From NCBI GenBank assembly GCA_052078155.1, contig JBQJBP010000003.1, positions 434,001 through 498,000 of the forward strand: a DNA stretch of 64,000 nt, written 5' to 3'. The notes under the pieces are model-generated. The model ran no database searches and was not told the DNA's origin. It worked only from the letters and a program-made list of their open reading frames with translations. The translations under genes were made by a program, and so were the position numbers. The DNA is from CAXBMB01 sp052078155 (GTDB lineage: Bacteria; Pseudomonadota; Alphaproteobacteria; Kiloniellales; DSM-21159). Within the stretch, counting starts at the first letter, position 1; every line of letters starts with the position of its first letter. Below, piece by piece: positions 45,612-54,389 of this stretch.

Positions 45612-46270
45612 AGCACCTCGACTTTTTCCGCAAAGACCGCGCCAAGCGTGTCATCGGCCTGGGCATCCCGGTCCATGGCCTGAGCCAGCATGACCGTTTC
45701 CGTGTCTGGAGACGGCGGCAGGATCAGCGCCGTACAGCGATGGGGAACGGGCCCCCGGAAGTCGACGATATCCTCTTTTAGATGGAGGATTTCGATGTAG
45801 TAGGTCGGATCATAAACAGAAAAGGAAAAGGGCACGTCCTTAGGATCTACAGCTGTTTCGAAAGGTACGATGAACCGCATCCAAAGGCGCCCGTTGCGCA
45901 GTTCACTCTCGTAGTCTGTAACCGTTTGAAAGGTCACCGGTGTTTTGTCTGCCCAGGCGTCCGTGAAGTAATCATAAGCGCTGAGATTCTGCAGATTGGT
46001 TTTCGCCAGATCAGTCAGCACTTCTTTCTGCCGCACCGGGTCACTGTCGACCCCTTCGGTAACAAAAAGGGTGTAGAACTGATCAAACAGCCACTGCTGT
46101 TCAATGCCAACAACCTCACCCGCATCATTCAAAATCACTGTGCTGCGCAGATCAATCCAGGCATGGGGATGGGCTTTGACCGGTTGAGCAAGAGTCGCAA
46201 AAACCGACACCAGCAAAACAGCCAGAATTCGGCAGTTGGAAAGTGCTTGAAAGGGCTTAAAGAGTGTCAT
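45602..46270 (-). CDS. DUF1007 periplasmic protein
   Basis: Periplasmic protein of 222 residues with a Sec signal peptide ending near VKA-HPHAWID, so that the mature protein begins with His-x-His. This is a likely metal-binding N-terminus and a hallmark of DUF1007. FDQFYTLFVTEG and FSVYDPTYYIEI are family segments. It probably captures the metal moved by the NicO transporter encoded just downstream with a ten-base overlap (inference from pairing). The ATG at 46270 has AGGAAA upstream. Confidence 0.88.
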   Translation of the reverse strand: MTLFKPFQALSNCRILAVLLVSVFATLAQPVKAHPHAWIDLRSTVILNDAGEVVGIEQQWLFDQFYTLFVTEGVDSDPVRQKEVLTDLAKTNLQNLSAYDYFTDAWADKTPVTFQTVTDYESELRNGRLWMRFIVPFETAVDPKDVPFSFSVYDPTYYIEILHLKEDIVDFRGPVPHRCTALILPPSPDTETVMLAQAMDRDAQADDTLGAVFAEKVEVLCQ

Positions 46271-46547
46271 TCGGTTTCCTGAAAAAATCCCAGCCAAAGA
46301 TATAGGAGGGAATGCGGGAAGTCCTCATGAAAATGTCGTCATGACGGCTGGCTCATCGCGAACAGCCGACGGGAGCAGCAGAATTGTCCCAAGAGAATGA
46401 TTGGCTTCAAAGAGCCCCACTGAGTGACACCACGAAAAGCGCGACAATTCTTTCAGCAATAAAGAGAATGACCGGAAAGACTGAGGCTGCAGCAGCTGGC
46501 CACAGGCGGCAGCAGATCCTCAAATCTCAATCCCCGGTCCCCAATTC

Positions 46548-46733
46548 TCAGTCCTCAGACGCTTTGGGTTTCAAACGCCGCAGCTGATGTTTGGCCGTAC
46601 AGCTGTTGCATTCCACTTCCGGCTCGACAGCAGGCGAAACGTCCTCCTGCCGATGCGCCTCAGCCACAAGAAACCCTCCCGCAAGCAAAGCGGCAACAAT
46701 GCCCAGGGTCAGGTAAATCGACATCCGCTTCAT
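46548..46733 (-). CDS. Small single-span membrane protein with CxxC motif
   Basis: A 61-residue protein with one N-terminal membrane helix (IYLTLGIVAALLAGGFLVAE) and a short polar tail containing ECNSCTAKHQ, a possible metal or redox motif. GTAAGGGGG precedes the ATG. It begins 20 bases after the stop of the TMADH-like gene, so it is the last gene of that operon. I recognise no family. The tail would lie in the periplasm if the helix is an uncleaved anchor. Confidence 0.65.
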   Translation of the reverse strand: MKRMSIYLTLGIVAALLAGGFLVAEAHRQEDVSPAVEPEVECNSCTAKHQLRRLKPKASED

Positions 46734-46753
46734 ACCGGTCCCCCTTACACCTC

Positions 46754-49312
46754 TTAAAGCCGCCCCATGTAAGCCAGCAGCGGGCCAACAGCCTGGGCTT
46801 TACCGGCTTTTTCTCTCTCCAGGAACTCCAGCGCGGCAATCTCGTGTTCTGTCAGCAGTTTCAGACGGGGCAGATCTTCTGCCGGAGCCATCGCTTCCAG
46901 CGCTTCAAAATCCTCCACGTAACCGGGGAAAGTCCGCATCATCTCAGCCACATGATCCTGCCAGACAGAAGACGCTCCCGCCGCCGCTTGCCGGGCTTCC
47001 GATTGCAGTTCTTCTTTGGATTTGGGGGTGAGACCGTATTTCTGGATCAGCGGATAAACAGACTCCGCCGCCACGGTTTCAACTTCCGCCACCAGTGTCA
47101 TTTTTGACCGCTCTTCCGGGTTCTCAAAACGCTCTGACACCGCATGGAAGTAGGCTTCACCTGCCACCTCCTCTTCATAGTAGCGGCACAAGGTATCCAG
47201 ATAGGCCTGGCTTGGTTTGGCTTGCGGTGATGACAGGCTCGCCCCGTCAGGAGTCTGTCCCACATCAACCCGGTCATGGGGCAGATCTTCTGCCTGCAAG
47301 GGCGCGTCCAGCTCTCGGGCGTAGCGATGGCCGGCATAAACCGCGGCTGCGATGATCGCCGGCGCTTCACAGTCTCCAATTCTCTTGACGCTGAAGAGCA
47401 GGGTCTGCAGATCACCTTGCGCCAGCTCCAGCAGATCGCGGTAGAGCCCGTCGTCAGGCTGGCGCTGGGTCACCATGACCAGGGATGCAGCAGCCAGCTC
47501 TTTGGTCTGCTCACTGTATTCACAGGTCAGAACAGCCTTCTTGCCGTCAAACTCGTTCAGGCTGTGAGACAGTTCAATCTGAACACCCAGTTTCATCAGG
47601 TGAGTACGAATGCGCCAGCGTTCTGAGGTCATCTCGGCCCAGGCAGACACCTTGTCAGACGGCGTCACCAGGGTCACTTCGTTGCCGCTTTCGCGCAGCA
47701 ACTCGGCAATGACCCCGCCCAGGTAGTACCCGTCTTCATCATAAACGATGGTCGGCCCGGTTGGCCGCTTGCCCGCCATGATGTCATCGGGCGTCAGAAT
47801 TTCCGGGTCCGTGCCGTCGGCGGCAACTGAGACATAAGCCTCCCCGTCAAAACGTTCTTTGCGCCAGTAGGCACCAGTGGCCAGAGCCACATGATCGGCC
47901 CCGATTTCCATCACATCTTCTGCGCTCAGCCGGCTTTCCTTGAAAATCTCCACATTGGCCATCTGAAGCAGTTCCTGCTCCCGATAGTCGCGCACACGGG
48001 CATATTCACTTAAGCCCGGCAGAGCACTCTCCCGGTTGACCCGTCCCCCCAGTTCGCGCGTGGCTTCCGCCAGCATCACCTTGTGGCCCTGTCCCCCAAG
48101 CGCCCGGGCGGCTTCCAGACCAGCGGGTCCGGCGCCGACCACCAGGACGGTGGCCTGAGATTTCGTTTCAGGAAGGTTTTCCGGATGCCAGCCTTTTCGC
48201 CATTCTTCCCCCATGGTCGGGTTCTGCGTACAGCGAATGGGCACGCCCAGGCTGTCGCCGGAGTAACAGACATTGCAGCCGATGCACTCCCGAATGGACT
48301 CCAGGCGTCCTTCACGGATCTTGTTGGGCAAAAAGGGGTCGGCAATGGAGGGACGGGCCGCACCGATAAAGTCGGTTACGCCGCGCTTGATCTGGCTGAC
48401 CATGGTGTCCGGCGAGGTAAAGCGACCGACAGTCACAACCGGTTTATCGGTCACAGACTTGACCCAGTCCATGTAGGGCTCCAGCGAGCCTTCCTTGACG
48501 AAGCGGGAAACGCCCATTTCCAGAGAGTAGTCAGCGATGTTGATGTCCCAGAGGTCCGGCAGAGGGGCCAGCAACTCAAACATCTCCCGCCGTTCACCGA
48601 AATAGGGTTTGCCGTCTTCATCCACCTCTTCATCCGCCGAAAACCGCACCGCTACGGCGCAGCGATCGCCCACGGCCTCTTTGGTTTCCTCAATTAGTTC
48701 ACGCACCAGCCGGACGCGGTTTTCCAGACTTCCCCCATATTCATCGCTGCGGCTGTTCATGCGCGGGTTCAGGAAATTGGCCAGCAGATATCCGTGGGTG
48801 GCATAGACATAGACGATGTCGAATTCGGCTTCCCGGGCCCTCAGGGCCGCGTCCCGGTGCCAGCGGCGAAAGTTCCGGATGTCAGCTTTGTCCATGGCCC
48901 GGGTCTGAAAAGGATGGCCGACTGCGTTGGGCAAAGACGCCAGATCCACAGAGACTTCACGGGTCATCAGATTGGCCGTGCGGCTGCCGCCGTACCAGAG
49001 CTCAGCCCCGGCCAGGGCGCCATGCTGATGCACTTTGTCTGTCATCAGCCGGTGCGCCCGCACATCACTGCTGTCCCAAAGGGAAGCAGATGGGTGGGGC
49101 AAATCATCGGAGGTGGGATGGATCGAATTGTATTCTGTGCAGACCACGCCCCAGCCACCTTCGGCTTTCACCCCCCGCATCTCCGCCAGCGTGCGCGGCC
49201 TTTGCCAGCCCATGCCAGTGCAGTGGGGGACCTGGAAAAAACGGTTCTTCGCCGTCACCGGGCCGATTTTCAAAGGCTGAAACAGGATGTCATAACGGGG
49301 GTCGCGGGTCAC
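46754..49312 (-). CDS. Trimethylamine-dehydrogenase-like iron-sulfur flavoprotein with extra C-terminal domain
   Basis: Protein of 852 residues. The N-terminal TIM barrel binds FMN; Cys31 in PHCTGMGW aligns with the Cys that carries the covalent 6-S-cysteinyl FMN in TMADH. Tyr61, Tyr170 and His173 match TMADH Tyr60, Tyr169 and His172. The 4Fe-4S cluster is C343, C346, C349, C361. FAD/ADP-binding domains start at VLVVGAGPAGLEAARALGG. Both tryptophans of the TMADH substrate bowl (264 and 355) are absent, so the substrate is probably not trimethylamine. Residues about 700-852 form an additional helical domain (EEEVAGEAYFHAV...HEIAALEFLERE) that looks ferritin-like. It is in an operon with a BetI-like regulator and a Pot-type importer. 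Confidence 0.88.
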   Translation of the reverse strand: MTRDPRYDILFQPLKIGPVTAKNRFFQVPHCTGMGWQRPRTLAEMRGVKAEGGWGVVCTEYNSIHPTSDDLPHPSASLWDSSDVRAHRLMTDKVHQHGALAGAELWYGGSRTANLMTREVSVDLASLPNAVGHPFQTRAMDKADIRNFRRWHRDAALRAREAEFDIVYVYATHGYLLANFLNPRMNSRSDEYGGSLENRVRLVRELIEETKEAVGDRCAVAVRFSADEEVDEDGKPYFGERREMFELLAPLPDLWDINIADYSLEMGVSRFVKEGSLEPYMDWVKSVTDKPVVTVGRFTSPDTMVSQIKRGVTDFIGAARPSIADPFLPNKIREGRLESIRECIGCNVCYSGDSLGVPIRCTQNPTMGEEWRKGWHPENLPETKSQATVLVVGAGPAGLEAARALGGQGHKVMLAEATRELGGRVNRESALPGLSEYARVRDYREQELLQMANVEIFKESRLSAEDVMEIGADHVALATGAYWRKERFDGEAYVSVAADGTDPEILTPDDIMAGKRPTGPTIVYDEDGYYLGGVIAELLRESGNEVTLVTPSDKVSAWAEMTSERWRIRTHLMKLGVQIELSHSLNEFDGKKAVLTCEYSEQTKELAAASLVMVTQRQPDDGLYRDLLELAQGDLQTLLFSVKRIGDCEAPAIIAAAVYAGHRYARELDAPLQAEDLPHDRVDVGQTPDGASLSSPQAKPSQAYLDTLCRYYEEEVAGEAYFHAVSERFENPEERSKMTLVAEVETVAAESVYPLIQKYGLTPKSKEELQSEARQAAAGASSVWQDHVAEMMRTFPGYVEDFEALEAMAPAEDLPRLKLLTEHEIAALEFLEREKAGKAQAVGPLLAYMGRL

Positions 49313-49323
49313 AGGTCACTCAT

Positions 49324-49989
49324 TCAATTGTCAATTGGGGGCTTGGTGAAGTGCTTCGGAAAGATGCCCGCGAGATAGGTGCGAATGTGTTTCTTCGCGT
49401 CTTCACGGGTAAACTCACCCGGATACATCAGGATGTTCAGGCAGAAGCCGTCATAGAGGCCTTCCAGCGTGTCGGCGATACCTTCTGCATCCTGGTCCGC
49501 ATAGCTGCCGTCTTCGATGATCTGGCGGCAGAGGTCGATGGAGAACTCCCAGCGTTCGGGATCAATCTCCTGCATGATGCTCCGGTACTTTGCCCGGTTG
49601 GTTGCCTCGCCGTAGAAGGCAAACCAAACCGCCAGCTTTTTCCGGCTGCAGATTTTCGGATGGTAATGGGCATCCACGATGGCAAGCAGTTTGGCATGAG
49701 GGGTCAGCTCTGCTTTTTCGTAGCTTTTCTTCCATTGCTTGCGGTGTTCTTCCGCCAGGAACCTCAGCGTCTCTTCAAAGAGAGACTCCTTGGTACTGAA
49801 ATGGAAATTGACCAGCCCCAGTGACAGCCCGGCAATGCGGGTGACCGTGGTCATGGTCGTCCCGGAAATGCCGTGTTTGGCGATGCTTTTGATGGTCGCC
49901 TCAATCAACTGCTGCCGACGTTCCTCTTTCGGAGCGGTGCGAGGTTGTTTACGAGGCGCCTCAGCTATTTTTTCACTGACGTAGGTCAT
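49324..49989 (-). CDS. TetR-family regulator, BetI-like
   Basis: Repressor of 221 residues. The N-terminal HTH (RRQQLIEATIKSIAKHGISG, then TTMTTVTRIAGLSLGLVNFH and FSTKESL) is typical of the BetI group, and AVWFAFYGEATNRAKYRSI in the ligand domain supports this. It lies between the importer ATPase gene (41-base gap) and the TMADH-like gene (11-base gap) on the same strand, so it is transcribed with the genes it likely controls. The palindrome TTGAATG-TT-CATTCAA at 54390-54405, ahead of the operon, resembles BetI-type operators. The ligand is probably the transported amine (inference). Confidence 0.92.
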   Translation of the reverse strand: MTYVSEKIAEAPRKQPRTAPKEERRQQLIEATIKSIAKHGISGTTMTTVTRIAGLSLGLVNFHFSTKESLFEETLRFLAEEHRKQWKKSYEKAELTPHAKLLAIVDAHYHPKICSRKKLAVWFAFYGEATNRAKYRSIMQEIDPERWEFSIDLCRQIIEDGSYADQDAEGIADTLEGLYDGFCLNILMYPGEFTREDAKKHIRTYLAGIFPKHFTKPPIDN

Positions 49990-50030
49990 GGTCTCTCTCG
50001 GCTCTTGGTTACAGAGCCCTTATGATCCAT

Positions 50031-51137
50031 TTACGGCTTTGCCAAAAGCACAACCGAATCTTTTTCCCAAGTTAGCCAGACAGGACGGGCCGTCTGGTCC
50101 CCTTCCTGCACCCTGGATTGGTTCTGCGCTGAAACGGCAACAGGTGTCTCCAGTCCTGCGACGGTCACGTAGAAGTGGCTGCGTTCGCCCAGATAGGCTG
50201 CGTTTTCCAGCTGACCCTGCACTGCGTTTCTGTCCCCTTCCGGGGGCGTTTCAGAGAGGCGCAGTTTTTCCGGGCGAATGGCGACCTGCAAACGCTCACC
50301 GGGTGCGGGCTGGCTGTCACCCTGAGGCACGGTCAACCGTCCCAGACCCTGGGCATCGACAACGACTCCGTCGCCAGTGACTTCCACCACAGTGGCATCA
50401 AAGAAGTTCATAATGCCGATGAAGGCTGCCACCTCCTGAGACCGCGGGCGTTCGTATAGCCCCATGGGGGTATCAATCTGCAGAACCTTGCCGCCGGACA
50501 TGACAGCGATCCTGTCTGACAGGGTCAGCGCCTCTTCCTGGTCATGGGTGACGAACACAAAGGTAATGCCGACCGTTCGCTGCAATGCCCGCAGTTCCAG
50601 TTGCATCTGTTCACGCAGTTGCTTGTCCAGCGCCCCCAGAGGTTCATCCAGCAGGAGCACCTTAGGCCGGAGTATCAGGGCCCGGGCCAGGGCGATACGC
50701 TGGCGCTGACCGCCGGAAAGCTGGTGGGCCTTGCGATCGCCGTAGCCCGGCAGCTTGATGAGATCCAGCATCTCGTCAACCATCGCATAGCGCTGAGCTT
50801 TTGGCAGTTTGTGCTTGCGCAAGCCGTACGCAATGTTGTCGCGGACATTGAGGTGCGGAAAGATGGCGTAACTCTGAAAGACCATGTTTACCGGACGATG
50901 GTGAGGCGGCACGTCCGAGACAGCCTGACCATCAATGTAGATTTCCCCCTGAGAGGCTGTTTCAAACCCGGCCAGCATACGCAGCAGCGTGGTTTTCCCG
51001 CAGCCTGATGATCCCAGAAGCGAAAAGAACTCCCCGTGACCAATGTCCATGGAGACATCGTCAATCGCCTGAAAAGCGCCGAAGTACTTGTCCACATTCT
51101 GAATGGAGATGAAGGCGTCTGAGTTATGCATGTTCAT
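50031..51137 (-). CDS. Pot-type ABC transporter ATP-binding protein
   Basis: Importer ATPase of 368 residues that energises uptake. Walker A is GSSGCGKTT, the signature LSGGQRQRIALARAL, Walker B VLLLDEPLGALD, and the His switch VTHDQEEAL. A C-terminal TOBE domain (QVAIRPEKLRLSE) marks the CUT1/PotA group. It closes the potD-B-C-A-like gene set, with its ATG overlapping the stop of the permease gene by four bases. The polyamine or amine substrate cannot be read directly; the associated oxidoreductases suggest a methylated or polyamine-like compound. Confidence 0.93.
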   Translation of the reverse strand: MNMHNSDAFISIQNVDKYFGAFQAIDDVSMDIGHGEFFSLLGSSGCGKTTLLRMLAGFETASQGEIYIDGQAVSDVPPHHRPVNMVFQSYAIFPHLNVRDNIAYGLRKHKLPKAQRYAMVDEMLDLIKLPGYGDRKAHQLSGGQRQRIALARALILRPKVLLLDEPLGALDKQLREQMQLELRALQRTVGITFVFVTHDQEEALTLSDRIAVMSGGKVLQIDTPMGLYERPRSQEVAAFIGIMNFFDATVVEVTGDGVVVDAQGLGRLTVPQGDSQPAPGERLQVAIRPEKLRLSETPPEGDRNAVQGQLENAAYLGERSHFYVTVAGLETPVAVSAQNQSRVQEGDQTARPVWLTWEKDSVVLLAKP

Positions 51138-51940
51138 TTTCCGTAAGTATCATCGCGGTTTATCGACTGTCCGATGAAAACCAGCAGGAAAGACACAAAG
51201 AGGATGATGGAGGAGAGAGCCAGAACTGAGGGGAACTCCTGCGGAAAGCGCAGCTGACTCCAGATGTACATGGGCAGGGTGGGCTCGGTTCCGCTCAGGA
51301 AGAACGCCATGATGAATTCATCAAAGGAGATGGTGAAGCTGAGCAACAGGCTGGCGACGACACCGGGATACACCACCGGCAGCGTCACCCGCCTGAACGT
51401 CCACCAGGCATTTTCCCCCAGATCCGCCGAAGCTTCCTCGAGCGAACGGTCAAACCCCTCAAAGCGAGGCAGCATGGTGGCGATTGAAAAGGGCAGACAG
51501 ACAATCATATGCCCTACCGCCACCGTATAGAGGGACAGGGGCACCCCCATCTGACTGAGCAGCACCAGCAGGGCCACCCCAAAGATGATGCCCGGCACCA
51601 CCAGCGGCAGCATGATAAAGCCGATGATGGAGGAACGTCCCGGCAACCGATAAGCCGTCAGAGCTTTGGCAGCGAAGATCCCCAGGCCCGTGGAGGCAAT
51701 GGAAACAGCAATGCCCACCTTGATGCTGTTCATCAGGGCGTTCCAGACCGGATCCCGATCCCACAGCTCGATGTACCACTGCACCGTAAAGCCCTGCAGC
51801 GGGAACTTCACATAGATGGAGTCATTGAAGGAAAAGAGCGGCAGAAACAGCACCGGCACATAGAGCACAGTCAGGAACAGTGCCGCATAAACCTGCAAAG
51901 GCCGGTTGGGCCGCTGAATGTAGGATACAGTCTGTCTCAT
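51134..51940 (-). CDS. Pot-type ABC transporter permease (PotC-like)
   Basis: Inner-membrane permease of 268 residues with about six helices. The EAA loop that docks on the ATPase is visible as LEEASADLGENAWWTFRRVT, followed by LPVVYPG. FNDSIYVKFPLQGFTVQWYI is characteristic of the PotC side of polyamine-type importers. It overlaps the neighbouring genes by four bases on both sides. Confidence 0.93.
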   Translation of the reverse strand: MRQTVSYIQRPNRPLQVYAALFLTVLYVPVLFLPLFSFNDSIYVKFPLQGFTVQWYIELWDRDPVWNALMNSIKVGIAVSIASTGLGIFAAKALTAYRLPGRSSIIGFIMLPLVVPGIIFGVALLVLLSQMGVPLSLYTVAVGHMIVCLPFSIATMLPRFEGFDRSLEEASADLGENAWWTFRRVTLPVVYPGVVASLLLSFTISFDEFIMAFFLSGTEPTLPMYIWSQLRFPQEFPSVLALSSIILFVSFLLVFIGQSINRDDTYGK

Positions 51941-52863
51941 GATATGCGCTTCCGGGCTTGGCTGGTCAGCATCAGGAAAATCAGACCGATCCCCGCAATG
52001 GACAGCATCAGAATGATCGACAGAGACGCCCCCATGGGCCAGTTGTTGACCGGGCCGAACTGCAACTGAATCAGGTTGCCGATCATGGCGCCATCGGGTC
52101 CCCCCAGCAGCGCGGGGGTGATGTAGTCACCGGTGGTCGGGATGAAGATCAGGAAGGAGGCGGAGATCACCCCTGGCAGCGACAAGGGCAGGGTTATGCG
52201 GAAGAAGCGCCAGAGGGGGCCGTCTCCCAGATCCGTTGCCGCTTCCAGCAGGGATTTGTCGATTTTTTCCAGCGAGACATACATGGGCAGGATGGCGAAG
52301 GCCGCCCAGGCATGGGCCAGCGTCACAATCACAGCGGTCTGGCTGTACAGCAGAAACTCCAGCGGCTGGTCGATCACACCGGTGGTCATGAGAAAGGAGT
52401 TGATGACCCCTTCGTAACCCAGCACCACTTTCCAGGCGAACACCCGCAACAGGTAGCTGGTCCAAAAGGGCAGCGTCATCAGCACAATCCACATCATCTT
52501 GTTCTTATGAACGTGGAAAGCGACGTAGTAAGCCATGGGATAGGCCAGAACCACCGTACTGACGGTGGCCCAGGCAGAGATGGTCAGTGAGCGTTTGAGC
52601 AGCGCCATGTAGATGGGCTGGTCGAATGCCTTGGCATAGTTGGCCAGTGTCAGGGTGGTGTTGAAATCGAAACCCTGGCGGGTCCAGAAGCTCATGACCG
52701 TCAGGATCAGCGCCGGGATGACAATCCCAAGAAACATCAGCCCCAACGTGGGGGACAGCAGAGCATATCCGCGAGAAAACTTGTGCTTGTAAAAGTACCT
52801 GGACAGCGGCCCTACGGACCCTTCGGTCCTCGCCACAGCCGGTTGTGTCGAAATCTCTGCCAT
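51937..52863 (-). CDS. Pot-type ABC transporter permease (PotB-like)
   Basis: Inner-membrane permease of 308 residues with six helices after a longer cytoplasmic N-terminus. The EAA loop reads LLEAATDLGDGPLWRFFRIT, followed by LPLSLPG. VLLRVFAWKVVLGYEGVINS and FIPTTGDYITPALLGGP are typical of PotB. Together with the next gene it forms the heterodimeric channel. The gap of about 250 bases to the binding-protein gene holds a degraded repeat and a hairpin. Confidence 0.93.
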   Translation of the reverse strand: MAEISTQPAVARTEGSVGPLSRYFYKHKFSRGYALLSPTLGLMFLGIVIPALILTVMSFWTRQGFDFNTTLTLANYAKAFDQPIYMALLKRSLTISAWATVSTVVLAYPMAYYVAFHVHKNKMMWIVLMTLPFWTSYLLRVFAWKVVLGYEGVINSFLMTTGVIDQPLEFLLYSQTAVIVTLAHAWAAFAILPMYVSLEKIDKSLLEAATDLGDGPLWRFFRITLPLSLPGVISASFLIFIPTTGDYITPALLGGPDGAMIGNLIQLQFGPVNNWPMGASLSIILMLSIAGIGLIFLMLTSQARKRIS

Positions 52864-52893
52864 TACCGGTGAACTTCCAGTGCAGGGGACGCG

Positions 52894-53026
52894 TGCAGGG
52901 TCGGTTTAGCCGGATGCGCGTGGCGCTTTGACCAAACCCGAGCCTCACCCTCGAACATATTGATAAGAGGCAAATTCACGCATTTCACCTTGTCGCTCAG
53001 CGACCCGCTCAATGCGATTTGACTCT
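52894..53026. repeat. Degraded MITE-like element inside the importer operon (copy E)
   Basis: The order of motifs matches the better copies: a GTCGGTTTAGCC left arm, GCGCGTGGCGCTTTG loop, AAACCCGAGCCTCACCCTC, then AGAGGCAAATTCACGC and a conserved right end AATGCGATTTGACTC. The left terminus is eroded and the right TA flank is changed. It lies between the binding-protein and PotB-like genes. Confidence 0.6.
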
Positions 53027-53080
53027 CAGCACATCCTCGCAAGGCCAGGCCGGCTTCATGCGAGAGGCGCCAGGAAAACA

Positions 53081-53112
53081 GGGCCCCGCTGACCTTGCAG
53101 CCAACGGGGCCT
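53081..53112 (-). terminator. Attenuator-like hairpin after the binding-protein gene
   Basis: GGCCCCG and CGGGGCC form a GC-rich stem just beyond the binding-protein stop. On the minus strand it is followed by CTGTTTTCC. Such structures often lower expression of permease genes relative to the binding protein by partial termination and mRNA 3'-end protection. Confidence 0.6.
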
Positions 53113-53119
53113 GCCAAAC

Positions 53120-54241
53120 TCAGAAACCGGCTTTGATCTGCTCAAAGGTTTCGTTCATCTGCGTTTCCCAGTCCTGGGATTGCGGAATCATGAAATGACC
53201 GGCGTTGAGAATGTCCATGGGGTTTTTGCTCAAGCCCAACCCGGCAAGGGTGGCCTCATCAAACTTGTCAAAAGCCCGGGCATTGGCATGACCATAGCCA
53301 TAGTCATTGATCAGGAACTCTCCTGATTCCACACTCATCAGAGAATTGATGATGTCGTAAGCACGATCGGGTTTGGGGGCATCCTTGTGCATCATCATGC
53401 CGCAAACCCAGGTCAGAGCCCCCTCCTTCGGACGGGCGAACTTCACCGGCACCCCTTCACTGGCCAGCGCCACAGCAGAGCTGTTCCAGGTCATGGCAGC
53501 TACCATTTCGCCAGAGGCCAGGGCCTGTTCCAGAGTGGTGGTATCATCCGTGTAAACCCGGATCAGAGGCCGTTGTTCGCGCATCACAGCAGCGATCTTG
53601 TCGAACGCTTCAGGTGAGGCAATGTCGGTCATCGGCACACCGGCCTTGATGGCGCCACACCACCAGGCGTCCCCACCGGACCCCAGGCTGCCCAGACGGC
53701 CCGCATAGCGCTTGTCCCAAAGCATATCCCAGCTTTCGTCCCCTTCCAGTTCGAAAAGGTCCGTGCGGTAGGTGATGGAGGTCTGCCCCCACTCAAACGG
53801 CGCCATCCAGAAGTTGTCGCCCGATTTGTTGTAGCTCATGTTGTAAAGCTCGGGGATGGCATCTCCCCAGTTTGACAGGCGGCTGGGGTCAATCGGCTGG
53901 AACAGTCCGGTTTCGGCCCAGCGCGGCACACCGGCGTTACAGGGGTGCGACACATCCACCACAAACCCACCACGCATCTTGGTCAGGGCTTCTTCCGAAC
54001 CGCCAAAGATTGAGAAGTTCGGCAACTCTCCGTGTTTGGCCTGATACTCGCCAAACAGCTCCGGAATGTCGTAGCCACCCCAGGTAAAGTAGGTGCCCTG
54101 GTCTTCAGCCGCGGCTTTGGTCAGCTTTGAAGTAACCGGCAGCGTGACCATACCCAGACCAACCGCCATAAGTGATTTGGTGAACTTCCGACGGCTGAGC
54201 TTTCCCTCACGCACAGCCCCTAACTGATCAAGTACATCCAT
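53120..54241 (-). CDS. Pot-type ABC transporter substrate-binding protein, Tat-exported
   Basis: Periplasmic solute receptor of 373 residues of the PotD/spermidine-putrescine type. The N-terminus has a twin-arginine motif (SRRKFTKSLMAVGLGMVTLP). The mature part shows TYFTWGGYDIPELFGEYQAK, GGFVVDVSHPCNAG and VWCGAI/ GEMVAAMTWNSSAV-like segments expected for this family. The ATG at 54241 has GGGAGA seven bases upstream; the frame is open to 54283. It is the first gene of the importer operon and lies behind the operator candidate at 54390-54405. Trp-rich pockets suit a cationic amine ligand (inference). Confidence 0.91.
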   Translation of the reverse strand: MDVLDQLGAVREGKLSRRKFTKSLMAVGLGMVTLPVTSKLTKAAAEDQGTYFTWGGYDIPELFGEYQAKHGELPNFSIFGGSEEALTKMRGGFVVDVSHPCNAGVPRWAETGLFQPIDPSRLSNWGDAIPELYNMSYNKSGDNFWMAPFEWGQTSITYRTDLFELEGDESWDMLWDKRYAGRLGSLGSGGDAWWCGAIKAGVPMTDIASPEAFDKIAAVMREQRPLIRVYTDDTTTLEQALASGEMVAAMTWNSSAVALASEGVPVKFARPKEGALTWVCGMMMHKDAPKPDRAYDIINSLMSVESGEFLINDYGYGHANARAFDKFDEATLAGLGLSKNPMDILNAGHFMIPQSQDWETQMNETFEQIKAGF

Positions 54242-54389
54242 CTCATTGTCTCCCTTTGTTAAATGCCGGTTTGACCTCGGCACACTCCCGCCTGTTCAGA
54301 CGACAAAGTTGCAGATTTTCTTGACCAGAAGATCAGAAAAATCCTGCCCAAACTCCCCGGAACTTATGACGATCCGATCGAGTGACTAA

